This document shows, one piece after another, positions 34,098 through 44,300 of a stretch of DNA of 64,000 nt; within the stretch, counting starts at the first letter, position 1; the number at the start of each line of letters is the position of its first letter. The notes beneath the pieces are model-generated. The model was not told where the DNA came from, searched no databases, and worked only from the letters and a program-made list of their open reading frames with translations. The translations under genes and the position numbers were made by a program. The stretch comes from Dendrophyllia cribrosa (Eukaryota; Cnidaria; Anthozoa; Scleractinia; Dendrophylliidae). The stretch is taken from contig JAJLRJ010000004.1 in NCBI GenBank assembly GCA_024195265.1, positions 40,996,988 through 41,060,987 of the forward strand. The letters are read 5' to 3'.

Positions 34098-34295
34098 GAG
34101 AATTTAGTTTTATCGACTGAGTCGATAAGGTAAATTGACCACCGTAAAAAGATTCAAATAGCTGACATTTAGAGCGCTAGCCCTTCGTCGGAGCGAATCG
34201 CTCCGACGAAGGGCTAGCGTTCGAAACGTCAGCTATTTGAATCTTTTTACGTGGTCAATTTACCTTATCGACTCAGTCGATAAAACTAAATTCTC
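34098..34295. mobile_element. Near-perfect 198-bp hairpin
   Basis: GAGAATTTAGTTTTATCGAC and onward, including ACTGAGTCGATAAGG, is mirrored on the right; the centre is CGGAGCGAATCGCTCCG. Only a few mismatches, so it is young or maintained. Confidence 0.9.
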
Positions 34296-34732
34296 TGTTT
34301 GATCTATTTTGAAAGACCTTTTTTATAATACTTAAATTGCAGTTTTCCCTACCTTTTTTATGCTTCAACTCGTGTTTTCGCCACCATTTCCTATCCTTCG
34401 TGAAATCCCTACCCTTTCACATACTTCAACTCGTGAAATCCCGACCCTTTCATATACCTCCAGCCTAAAAAAGGTACCCCTTTCGGGCGGAGCATCCCCG
34501 TATAGCCCATTATAGGGAGTAACCCCCCCCCCCCCCCCCCCCCCCCCTTACCGGGATGAAATCCTCCCGGCTATCAATTTGAGATCCGCCGAGATCAAAA
34601 GGTCAATATAATTGAAGAGAACAAATTCATAGCTGTGATTTAAAGGCGAGTGGGAGTCGTGTTCAGCCTGTCTATTTTGCGTCGACAGTAGCGCAAAACA
34701 TTATGGGATATATTGACATTTAAAAAATGTTC

Positions 34733-34925
34733 TTGAATGTGATCGAGATGTCTGTTGAATGTGATTGATAATTTACATATGTTGAATGTGAATGTGCTTG
34801 TTGAATGTGATGTGTGACCTTGAATGTGATCGAGATGACTGTTGAAATTGATTAATTTAGATATGTTGAATGTGAATGTGGTTGTTGAATGTGATCGTTA
34901 TCCTTGAATGTGATCAAATTAGAGT
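34733..34925 (+). repeat. TTGAATGTGA tandem array
   Basis: TTGAATGTGA-like units repeat at irregular 15-30 bp spacing. Two about 100-bp blocks share CGAGATG.CTGTTGAA.TTGAT and ATATGTTGAATGTGAATG in order. Confidence 0.75.
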
Positions 34926-35996
34926 TCTTGAATTTTGCACCATTTGGCCTTCCATAGTAGGGAAGGGGTCTGTACTTCCATTGGAAAATGCAGCCCATTT
35001 GGGTCTGTCTCTGATAATTGAAGGGCCAAATGGAATACTATGCTAAGTGGGATAAATTGGAAAAAAAAAAATAAAATTTGCTCCTAATTAGTTGTTTTTG
35101 TCACACGGACTTGTTTTCATGTGGTAAATATTGCCCTGTATGTTTTTCGCTGGTTTTGTGCTTCTTTTTCTAGAAAAAAAAAAACGGTCCAAAAATGCTG
35201 TCGGCTAATAAAACTCGAACACTGCAGCACTTTGTCTTTGTGTACTTGATTCCTCTTGGGATTACTGTTTTCACTGCTTTTTAACCGCTCAATTTGTTGG
35301 TTTCACTGCTTTTAATGTTCGTTTCACTTGAAAAATGCGCGAGTCGGTTAGGGTTAGGTTTAAGTTTTGGCTTAGGGTTAGTGTTTGGAAAAGCACGGAA
35401 AAAGCACAAGTTCAGATGGCCAAGTTTGGGTCTGTGCCGCTAAATCCCGCTCAAGAAAAAAAATTAAAACAATCCGAACCGAAGTTCGTTCCCTCAAAAC
35501 CGCTTCATTTTATCGCCAATAGTCAGCCACTTAGTTTCGCACTATCTCCTTTGCGGACCTCCTAGGAAGTGCTCCCGATTCTCCGCTGCCGGCTCACAGC
35601 CTTTGCTTGCCTTGCAAGGACTCACTTCGAGCTGCCCAAAGCGACACGGCGGAAAAACCGCTGATTGGCTGATTGTTATGACGTAATTACCAAGTAATGC
35701 GCCTGCGCGAATCGTTAACTGAGTTCAAAATGGCGGATGACCACGCGGTTCGAGAATAGAGAAAACACAATAATATTTGATCTCGGGAATATTTCAAGTT
35801 ACCTTCAATCTTTCTTAGGTTTTGACTAAAACTAATGGATTTATCACTGGCGTTTTCAGGAGCGTGTCGGGAAACAGCAGACACTTAGGTGTTTTTGTTT
35901 TTCCTCTTCGTAATGCCGCACACAGAGGCTCACACGTTCTTGAAATCCACAGTTTAAAGACTCTATTTTAGTCATATTAACAATGATTTAGAAATA

Positions 35997-36742
35997 CATA
36001 GACAAGTAAAAACAAGCGATATAATATCCCGACGTTTCAGCGACCTCATGACGCCATTATCAAGGGTACAAATGAGAATAAAATTAACAAATGCGAGTTC
36101 AAGAGTAATAACTAATTTACATAGCGGAGGTGGCTACACAAATATTTTAGCACGGATAGAATCCGTTTGCACATTCAAACTCGGTGTTAATTGTTTGATG
36201 TAAAGCATCTCGTTGACTAGACAATCAAATTTGTTCATGCATTTCTTGAGAACTTTGAAACAGCTACTTAAAGATTGTGAGACTAAACCGCAGTTAGTTA
36301 ATCAACAGTGCGTAGTGTACCAGTTTAAATGTAACCTGTGTGATACAGGGAGCTATGTTGGCTACACGCGCGGGCATTTATATGCCCGCGTGGATGGCCA
36401 TAAAAGCACATCATCTTCAATACACAAGCACTATGACAACGACCACGCGGGTGCTGTCCCTGAGGACCTCCGTAGCTGTTTCAAAGTTCTCAAGAAATGC
36501 ATGAACAAATTTGATTGTCTAGTCAACGAGATGCTTTACATCAAACAATTAACACCGAGTTTGAATGTGCAAACGGATTCTATCCGTGCTAAAATATTTG
36601 TGTAGCCACCTCCGCTATGTAAATTAGTTATTACTCTTGAACTCGCATTTGTTAATTTTATTCTCATTTGTACCCTTGATAATGGCGTCATGAGGTCGCT
36701 GAAACGTCGGGATATTATATCGCTTGTTTTTACTTGTCTATC
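35997..36742 (+). mobile_element. Penelope-like retroelement remnant with inverted arms
   Basis: About 270-bp arms (35,997-36,267 and about 36,472-36,742) are inverse copies of each other. They flank and overlap a frame encoding a GIY-YIG-type endonuclease domain. Arm strings include ACAAGCGATATAATATCCCG and GCGGAGGTGGCTACAC. Inverted or direct pseudo-LTR-like repeats are a known trait of Penelope-like elements. The reverse transcriptase is absent, so this is a 5'-truncated copy. Confidence 0.75.
36213..36605 (+). pseudogene. GIY-YIG endonuclease fragment of a Penelope-like element
   Basis: A 130-codon open frame; its first about 17 codons come from the left inverted arm and are probably not original coding. 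Recognisable sequence starts near QQCVVYQFKCNLCDTGSYVG (Cys-x2-Cys before the YVG that stands for YIG), then YTRGHLYARVDGHK (catalytic Arg, downstream His), SSIHKHYDNDH, and a C-terminal helix LVNEMLYIKQLTPSLNVQTD with the Glu and the late Asn typical of these domains. The frame ends 5 codons later, inside the right arm. In Penelope-like elements this domain follows the reverse transcriptase and nicks target DNA. With no reverse transcriptase it cannot move on its own. Confidence 0.75.
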
Positions 36743-36926
36743 TATTTTAGTCAAACAGGAAATTTTCCCCCAACAATCTATATTTTGAGGACTTGCCAAA
36801 ACATTTTCCTTGCTCCGTAAAACTCTGGGTGCTTTAGCACAAAACATTTTCTTAAAAAAACGTCAACACAACTGCCATGTTTTTGTTGCAGTTTAGCCGG
36901 TTTGCTGTCAAGTCACCAGCCTAATT

Positions 36927-37234
36927 GGCCACTCCGAAAAATACCATAATACTCTTTTATGTGCAGGCTCAGCCCCACCGGGGTATAATTATTCAAGTCT
37001 CCTTTGTTAGAATGGCACAATGGAATTCAGAGTACATTCAGGAACGCTAGGACGTAGCATTGTGTGTTCGCATAAAAATGTGCACCGTATGCAAATTGCC
37101 ACGAAGTTGAAGCATAGCACGTGCAGTTCGTGCTGAAAACAAAAGAAATCGGAAAAATGAGGCTTACATCAAGCACCACCCAAACCTGCTTTTTAAAGAG
37201 TATTATGGTATTTTTAATAGTTTCTGGAGTGGGC
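36927..37234 (-). mobile_element. MITE, second copy of the 26.1 kb nested family
   Basis: GGCCACTCCGAAAAATACC at the left and a more diverged inverse at the right. The interior is the reverse complement of 26,101-26,403. AATT occurs on both flanks, a possible 4-bp target duplication. Confidence 0.8.
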
Positions 37235-38330
37235 AATTGATGTTGACATCGTATTGGGTGCGTCCCGACGAAAAAGGCGGGAAATCGTCGCCGCGTTCGC
37301 GACACAACTAGATAAGATGGACGAACAAGAACAACAACAAGAAAGATCTTGAACTCAAAAAATGTTTATTCATCCAAGTTATGTTTAAATACATTACTTT
37401 GAAAATAACGCTTATAAGAAACAAGCTGTTTACATTGATGAGAAAATCTCATAACACAAGAAAAGGCATAGACAACAGGCCAGATAAACAAGATGATCTG
37501 CTTACCGTTCGTAAGACTGCTCGTCGGGAAGGTAAGCGTGAAGATGAAGACGAAATTCGAAGCCAGTGAGACTCCTTCGCATGTATTTAGGTTTCCATCT
37601 TTCAAAGGCATTTACAAAAAGTCATTAGAACGAAAAAAAAGTCATATTTGATATTTTCTTTGAAAATTCACAAACTTTCGACAACCGAAGTCCTGACCTT
37701 AATCATTTATGAATGACCTTAATAAATGGAAAAAAACCACGGACGATTGGGGCAGCTATCATCATATACAGCTGTCGTTACGGTCCGTAAAGCAAAGGCC
37801 AAAATGTTTGGAAAACCAAGTCGAATTACTAAATACTGGAAGAAACGAACTCACAAACGTCAAAGAATTGAACTTGAAATTCGGCGTGAAGGCACAGTCT
37901 CCAGCTCATGTAAACGGTTGCAAACTGGTCCCTAATTACGTGGCAAAATACGATTTGTCGTCCGCCATTTTGAATTTGTAACGGTCAAGATTTTCAGGGC
38001 GCATGCGTGGCGGTTTTTCCGCTGTGTCGCCCAAAGCTGTATTTTAAGTGCTCGAACATGCATAGCGGACCTCTCTGCCACTGTCGCAGAGCATGTCGGG
38101 AAATTCTATGGCAAATCCGAAATGGAGTTCCCGCTCCAAAAATTATAGCAAAATATTAGAAGTCTGGAAGCACTTCGGATATCGGGCATTTCGACCACGG
38201 CAAGGGATGGCAAATGGGCCACAACTCACAATGTTGTCCTTTTTTGATCCGAAATGATTGTAGACTTTCCCGCCGGCTCGTACTTGTCCACCAACGTCCA
38301 TTTTTCACCACGAGCGCTGAATGGCGCTTT

Positions 38331-38688
38331 AGGCTATGTCTACACTATACCGGATAGCTTATCATGTCGACATGAAAAATACTCCGGCCTGGTGTGAGCA
38401 GAAACGACCCAGAACTGGATATTTACTTCTTTTTCAATGGGTTTCAATCCTCGCTCCTAGTTGTTGACTTCCGCTACGGTTCGGTTCGATTGCCTGTTCA
38501 CACTGCCCCAGAGATTGGCACGAGAATCTATCCGATATGTGACAATTCACTTTCATGAGCGCCGCGTCGCAGCGGTGCTCCGGAACAAAAATCGTTCCGA
38601 AACTAGCGTTTCATGTGTGAACAAAAGGCCTATCCGGTATGGTTTTTGTGCCGGCGCAAGAGCTATCCGGTTTAGTGAAGACATAGCC
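38331..38688. mobile_element. MITE, AGGCTATGTCTWCACTA ends
   Basis: AGGCTATGTCTACACTATAC and the inverse of AGGCTATGTCTTCACTAAAC, each followed by CCGGATAGC; 358 bp. The interior is CpG-rich and carries no ORF of note. Confidence 0.8.
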
Positions 38689-38793
38689 TTAGACACAAGG
38701 TATGACAAGAAACACGACTCGTTTCTTTGAGAGGTGCTAGAGACTTAAGGATTTCCGGACTTCATGATGTCCTTCCATCGCCGAGCGGGCCTT

Positions 38794-39453
38794 AAGGACG
38801 TTCGCGCTAATTGTTTATGCGCATCCTTACTGCGCACGCAATTCATGTCGCAACGCCATGCTACGTCATGCACGAGCGCGCGCGCAAGAGAAGAAATCTA
38901 AGCACATGAAGGGCTGGTAGCCGTTTCGTTCACTTTGCTTAGATTTAACTCGCTTGGATGGTCGGTGACCCCCAATTTTTTTTTGATAGATAATTTTCTT
39001 TGCCAATTCTCTACAGATTGTAAAAAAATGAACAAAAAATCAATGTAGGAAGTTTATTTTTTTTCCATTTTTCTACCCGCGCGACATCGAATCCTCGCAA
39101 CTTGCGGCTGTCAGAGTTTGCAAATGCTGTCGTTTACAGATTAGATTTCCTTTAAAGAACGTTACCAGTTGAATGAATTTGCTTAATAGACCCACTCATA
39201 CAAAATTTGGCACAGAAAATTGCATTTTAAAGATTCATTAACAATATTTTTGGACTAACAGACATTGGGGCCATATCGAGTAGGGAAGGCCGATTTTTCG
39301 AAATTAGGGTCACCTTTCAGATGTCTTATTGCCGAAACGAAGTCGGTGACCCCCCATTTTTTTTGCATTTCTGACATGAGTAACTCATTGCCTAACCGCA
39401 GCAAAAGTTTTATAAAAAAATCAATGTGAGAAGATTTTCGCGCGAACGTCCTT
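38794..39453. mobile_element. Inverted-end element, AAGGACGTTCGCGC
   Basis: AAGGACGTTCGCG at the left and CGCGAACGTCCTT at the right, 660 bp. Inside, GTCGGTGACCCCC followed by a T-run occurs twice (about 38,960 and 39,343). Confidence 0.65.
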
Positions 39454-40095
39454 GCTTAAACCAGCGTTCAACCACTGAGCTGTTCGCTGTTTAGCCATGT
39501 TGTTGCAAGTGGCGAACGCCATCGATACGCCCGCCTTAAATAACGTTATGTTCGTTCAGGTCGTTGGCGCGGGTCAGGAGTATTGCGGTCGCATATTCTC
39601 ACGGCCAATCTGCTTTTTGTTCTAGCTGCAGTTTTTGAGGGACTACGGTCGGATTGTACAGTCAGAGCACTAGAGGGCCAGAACTCTGCTGTTTCAGGTG
39701 GTTTATTTTAGTTAGTTTTCCTTTTCCATGCGTTATTTCTCTAAAACGACGGAAAAACTAGAACAAAAATATTCTGAACGATGTCTTGCAGTTAACTTGT
39801 AGGTCACATGCCTAAAATGAGGCAAACCAGAGCGAGAAAAACAAAACAAGGCATAAAATTTGACATGGAATGGTTCGACTCCGACCGTTATTTTGGAATT
39901 TTCCACTTAGCATAGTATTCCATTTGGCCCTTCAATTAGTATTTATCAATTTATCGGGGCTCATGTCTGAAAATGAGTAGTCATTTTACAGTAATTCCAG
40001 GTGGGCTGCATTCCCCTCCCAAAAATTTTGAGGAGTAGCACCCCGTGGCTCTAGCGTCAAAAATGTGTCGAATGCCTGCATTTAAAAGAAACTAT

Positions 40096-40503
40096 TGTAC
40101 GTATACCTGCAAACTTTTTCCAAGTAATAGGCGTGAGAATTTTTTCGTGGTAGTGCCAGGATTTCCGAAGGCGACCCGACCAAATCCGAAGAGAACCCGA
40201 TCTATTTCGAAGATGTCCGAAGTTGTCCGAAGACGTTCCAAAGAATTCGGAAGTTTCCATGGACCTCAGACCTTCATTTAACAACATCCAGGCTGTAATA
40301 TTGTAAGTTCAGAACGATAAAAACCTACAAAAAGTGCCATATTTTCATAAACTATATTTTTAATTGGATCATGCGATCAGTTTTGGCTGATAGCTCAAAT
40401 CTGTAAGTCAGGCGTGAGAAATTGCTCCATAGGCGGGAGTAGGTCTGAGATCGTGGTTTTGGACTCGCAGGCGTGAGACTTGGCAGGTATATGTACGGTA
40501 CAA
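40096..40503. mobile_element. Inverted-end element with CCGAAG repeats
   Basis: TGTACGTATACCTGC on the left; the inverse of TGTACCGTACATATACCTGC on the right. The left half has tandem-like CCGAAG/TCCGAAG units (40,165-40,250), and AGGCGTGAGA occurs three times. No coding signal. Confidence 0.6.
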
Positions 40504-40909
40504 TAACAAAGGTAATACATACAACAGTAACAGTATTGAGTTATACCAGTCCATTGTTTTTTATCTCTGGCTCTTCGAATTGTTATTTTAGAGATTGAGA
40601 TAATGTTTCAATTGAGTGCCGCTTTCCGCCTGTGGCTCTTATTCTAGGGCGGTGCTCTTTCATAATCTTGCTCTTCAATGCAGCACTTATTCAAGGACGG
40701 TGCTCTATCGAGTAAATACGGTACTCTAAGAATCGTGGAGTATCTTGTCACAACACACGATAGCATGTTTTCATCAAAGGTTATTTCCAGTGATTGACAG
40801 TCAAATTTGTTTTACCGCAATTCAGAACCCTGTTTTATGCAATGTAATACTCCAGGCATGATTCTTGGAGTATTTTGTCAGCCTTAACTGTCCAGGTAGT
40901 CCTGCACTT

Positions 40910-41039
40910 GTCCAAACGATGTTTGTGATTCGCTAAGAAAACAATAAATTTGTCCCGCTGGGATAGGGATTAGGGATAGGGGCATTGTTCAAGTGATATA
41001 TCAATTGTATCGTTCGCCAATCACAGACATCGTTTGGAC
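40910..41039. mobile_element. 130-bp palindromic element, copy 2
   Basis: Inverse copy of 29,617-29,746, including its flanks. It lies about 280 bp downstream of the SDR paralogue 2 stop codon. Confidence 0.8.
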
Positions 41040-41158
41040 AGCGACGACCCCGCTCAACTGTCCAGGGGTTCAACACCCACCCTACCATTTTGAAAGCATC
41101 ATCCACATTTTAACTAAAAAAAGTGACAACACTGACTTATAAAAACAAATAGCAATAG

Positions 41159-41164
41159 TTTATT
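41159..41164 (-). promoter_or_regulatory. Candidate poly(A) signal of SDR paralogue 2
   Basis: AATAAA on the minus strand, about 160 bp after the stop codon at 41,322-41,324. Only the hexamer and its distance support this. Confidence 0.45.
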
Positions 41165-41321
41165 ATTTCATTTTCCAATACGTTGATTGTAATTCAATTT
41201 TTGACAAAAAAAAAATTGATAATCATAATGTATTAATCATATTTACATGTAAGTAACAGTCTGTTTTTACAGCTATTTTTTATACTAAAACACTTCTTGT
41301 CAAATTATTGAAACAACATCT

Positions 41322-44300
41322 TCACAAGCCAGCAATTGCAATTCCTTTTCTGTCATACTCATAGCTTTCCAGGCTCTTCAACATAAACTCTGCTACATCT
41401 GCACAAGTTATCTCACTTGTTGTCCCAGTGTTACATTGCCCTTCTTCAACCTTATAGTTACCTGAACGTTCACCTGAAAAGCAGGTCATTAAGATTTATT
41501 AGTCTCTCTATTGAGTTGCCCTGTTGTCAGCCTGGGTTCCAAAAAGCATTAAGGTTACTGTAAACCTTCGAGGGTGCCTTCCCGAAAATCTTTCGTACTC
41601 GCGCTATTTTTTACGAAACCCCAGAAAACTATATATCACTGTAAAGCTAATAAATTGTAGATTCCGAAAATAGAAATTATTTTTCCTGTTTTTCCTTTAG
41701 TTAAGCGTGCGCGAGCCCTAAACGCAAAACCGACGGTGTTTGCTTCACTGAATTACCAGTCTCCGTGTTAGCGCGAAAATCAAAACAAACTGGTCCGTGT
41801 CACTCGAGAGTTAATGGCCTAACAAAGTGTGTGAGGCTTTTTCGTTATTTTTATTGGTTCCCGAGTAAATCCACTTTGAAGTTGGATAATAGAAAATTGT
41901 TCTTTTCGCGTCACACTTTGGGGCGCCACGAGAAAAGTATTTGGAATTTCGTAAAAGCCCCACACACTTTGGTGCATAAATATCCAGCAAACAAAATGGC
42001 CAAGTTTCGTGAAAATCTGACAAATCTACATACCCTATTAATTCATTTGAACAGAGGCCATTCTGGTAAAAACAAACCTCGAGTTTTTGGCCTCGAAAGA
42101 TTTTCACTGTTTTCACACCTCTTAAGCGGCTGTCACCGTGGTCGTGCCGCCAACCAATGAAATGAAACATAGAACCCCCTGAAGAGCATCGTCACACAGC
42201 AGTATATGTGAATTCAATTAAACGCCGATTAGTCAAGTTATTCAAAGGGAAAATTCAAAGGGAAAAACCATAGAAAAAACGGCAAAGTTTCGCGCAACTG
42301 CAAACCCAAATGAGCGGAAAGAACGTAACGAAAACGCAACAAAATTGTTGTGGAAACAAACGAGCGAAAAGGGCCAGTGAGAGTTTTCAAAGAAATGAAA
42401 ACACAACAGACGTGGCCGCGGAAATTGACCGAAAACACGCGCTGGTATCAGCAGTAAATGCAGGCGAGTAAGCTATTCATTCATTTATTATTCTTTTATT
42501 TTTCGCCGCGGTTCTTTTCACGTGATCTCTACAATTCTGCTAACCAAAAATTTCCACTTTGGCTTTAATAGTCAAATTGTAAATCTTCGGGAATTGGAAC
42601 AAGCGTAGACGACGGTGTGAAACATGGAAAATGGCCGGGGAGAATACGCTATGACGCTACAATAGAATACGCTATGACGCTCGAATTGCGCTCCGCATTG
42701 CGATGTAAACAAAATATGCATAACATGTAATGCGAGATCCCGCGGATAAAGTTTAGCGGGAAAAGTACAAGAAGGCTCTGCACTCCGGAAAGAGATTATC
42801 GGATTATCACACCTTTTGCTACTTATCAACTATTCTCTTGAAACTCTTTTTAAAGAATATCTCGAGTTCTTTTACTGATTTTGCAAAACGTCTTTCAATA
42901 TTTTCTAGATTAATGTTATATCTTCACAGAAATTAAAAAAAATAACATTATGCAAAATGGGACCAATAAAGGTTTACAGTAACCTTAATGTTGTTTCCTA
43001 ACAAACAAACATACCATACATTCTTTTGGAGTGTTTACTGGGAGGGGGGAGGAGGTTAAGACCAAGAGAGGGGGGCATAAGGGGGGGGGGGGGGGGGGGG
43101 GTGGGGGGTGATCAAGTGACACCCATATAACAGTAACCATGGTGCCTGTTGACAATTTTTCTGAAGGGAGCCCCTAAAAGGAACCAATAATCTTATTTCA
43201 TGAGCATGGCTCTGATTTACTTTGCCACTGAGCAGTACCAAAACACCAGGGCATTAATCCACAATTCAATATGTGGCAAGTATAATTTATGCATTATCTC
43301 TAGCCATGAGTGAGTGAGAAGAGAGATTGTACATGATCAGCCTAAATGACATCTCCGGAGAAGGCTACCTCCTAGGTAAAGAAATGATTGTGTTTCTGCA
43401 ATTACATGTAACTATATTGACTGAGTAGTTACATATCTAGCACAGCTGAACTGTCACCAAGATCAAAGACACATCCCACAGGCAGAAAACTACTTACGCC
43501 TATGAAGTGGAACTCTAAATGTTTCAATATATAGCCGAATTTTTGAAAACGTGGTCAACGGAAAATTACTCTAACAGCAATTTCACTACAACTAGCCCAA
43601 ACAAGGGTTTTTATGACCCCGATCAGCCCGACAATCACAGAGAAGAGAGAGAAGAGGGAAACGGAGCAAAAGCGAGAGAAAAAAAGGCTAGCAACAGTCT
43701 TTAGTTTTTATATTGGGGGGTTTGGAACAAGGCCAAGCACACTCACAAACGCTTACTTAGGGCAATATCATTTTCAAAAATCCAGGGGTCAATTCAATAA
43801 AACTTTTACAAGTGTAATTTACAAGTGTAGCCATTGTTTCAGAGGTTAAAAACAATAGCTGCACTTGTAAATTACACTTGTAAAAGTTTTATTGAATTGA
43901 CCCCAGGTATATATACATGTACACAAATTAAAAATGCCATCTTTAATTAAACCTCCATTTTTAATATTATTGTACATTGTACATACCCACTAACAGCCGA
44001 CATGGTCTGACAATAGTATAATTCAAAACTTGAGGATCAGAATCCTCCAGCATTTTCTCCATCACAGCCATGTTCTTGATTACTCCATTAAGAAACAACG
44101 GTTTTAAAATCCACTCCAAGAACCACCTGTTATTTGGTCCTGGCTGGGTGCACCATGATGTCACAGTAACCAGTCGTGTGATTTTGTGCCTAAATAGAGG
44201 ATACACACACCGAAACAAAACATGAGTTAGTGAACACACTGTTACACTTTAATAACTCCCGGGGGGAGGGGAGGTACTCTGTTTATTTCTGGGTGGCAGT

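Larger units (their letters stand above)
33834..34956. mobile_element. 1.12 kb element with about 38-bp inverted ends upstream of SDR paralogue 1
   Basis: TATGGAAGGCCAAATGGTGC onward (33,834-33,872) is mirrored exactly at 34,919-34,956. It contains the partial foldback at 33,874-34,002, the perfect hairpin 34,098-34,295, a C-run (34,526-34,547) and a TTGAATGTGA tandem array (34,733-34,925). It starts about 100 bp upstream of the paralogue 1 start codon. Confidence 0.75.
34957..41321. other. Intergenic region between the SDR paralogues
   Basis: No host exon recognised. It contains a Penelope-like remnant, four foldback or MITE elements and unique DNA. An inverted pair at about 34,984-35,050 and 39,897-40,010 (GGGCCAAATGGAATACTATG and its inverse) and another at about 35,633-35,740 and 37,950-38,030 (GCGGAAAAACCGC, CAAAATGGCGGA) suggest older, larger elements into which others were inserted. 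Confidence 0.5.

Noticed and set aside
35340..35385. Interstitial telomere repeat (GGTTAGGGTTAGG)
   Set aside because: Only two TTAGGG units plus degenerate ones. Not enough to distinguish from chance.
37709..37981. Overlapping plus-strand frames of 69-90 codons
   Set aside because: Two different frames are open over the same bases, inside an old inverted-repeat element. No domain recognised.
41765..42160. 131-codon plus-strand frame inside the 1.43 kb TTAA element, with a 119-codon frame opposite
   Set aside because: Neither shows DDD/E transposase or zinc-finger motifs. Both-strand openness in a palindrome-rich element suggests chance.
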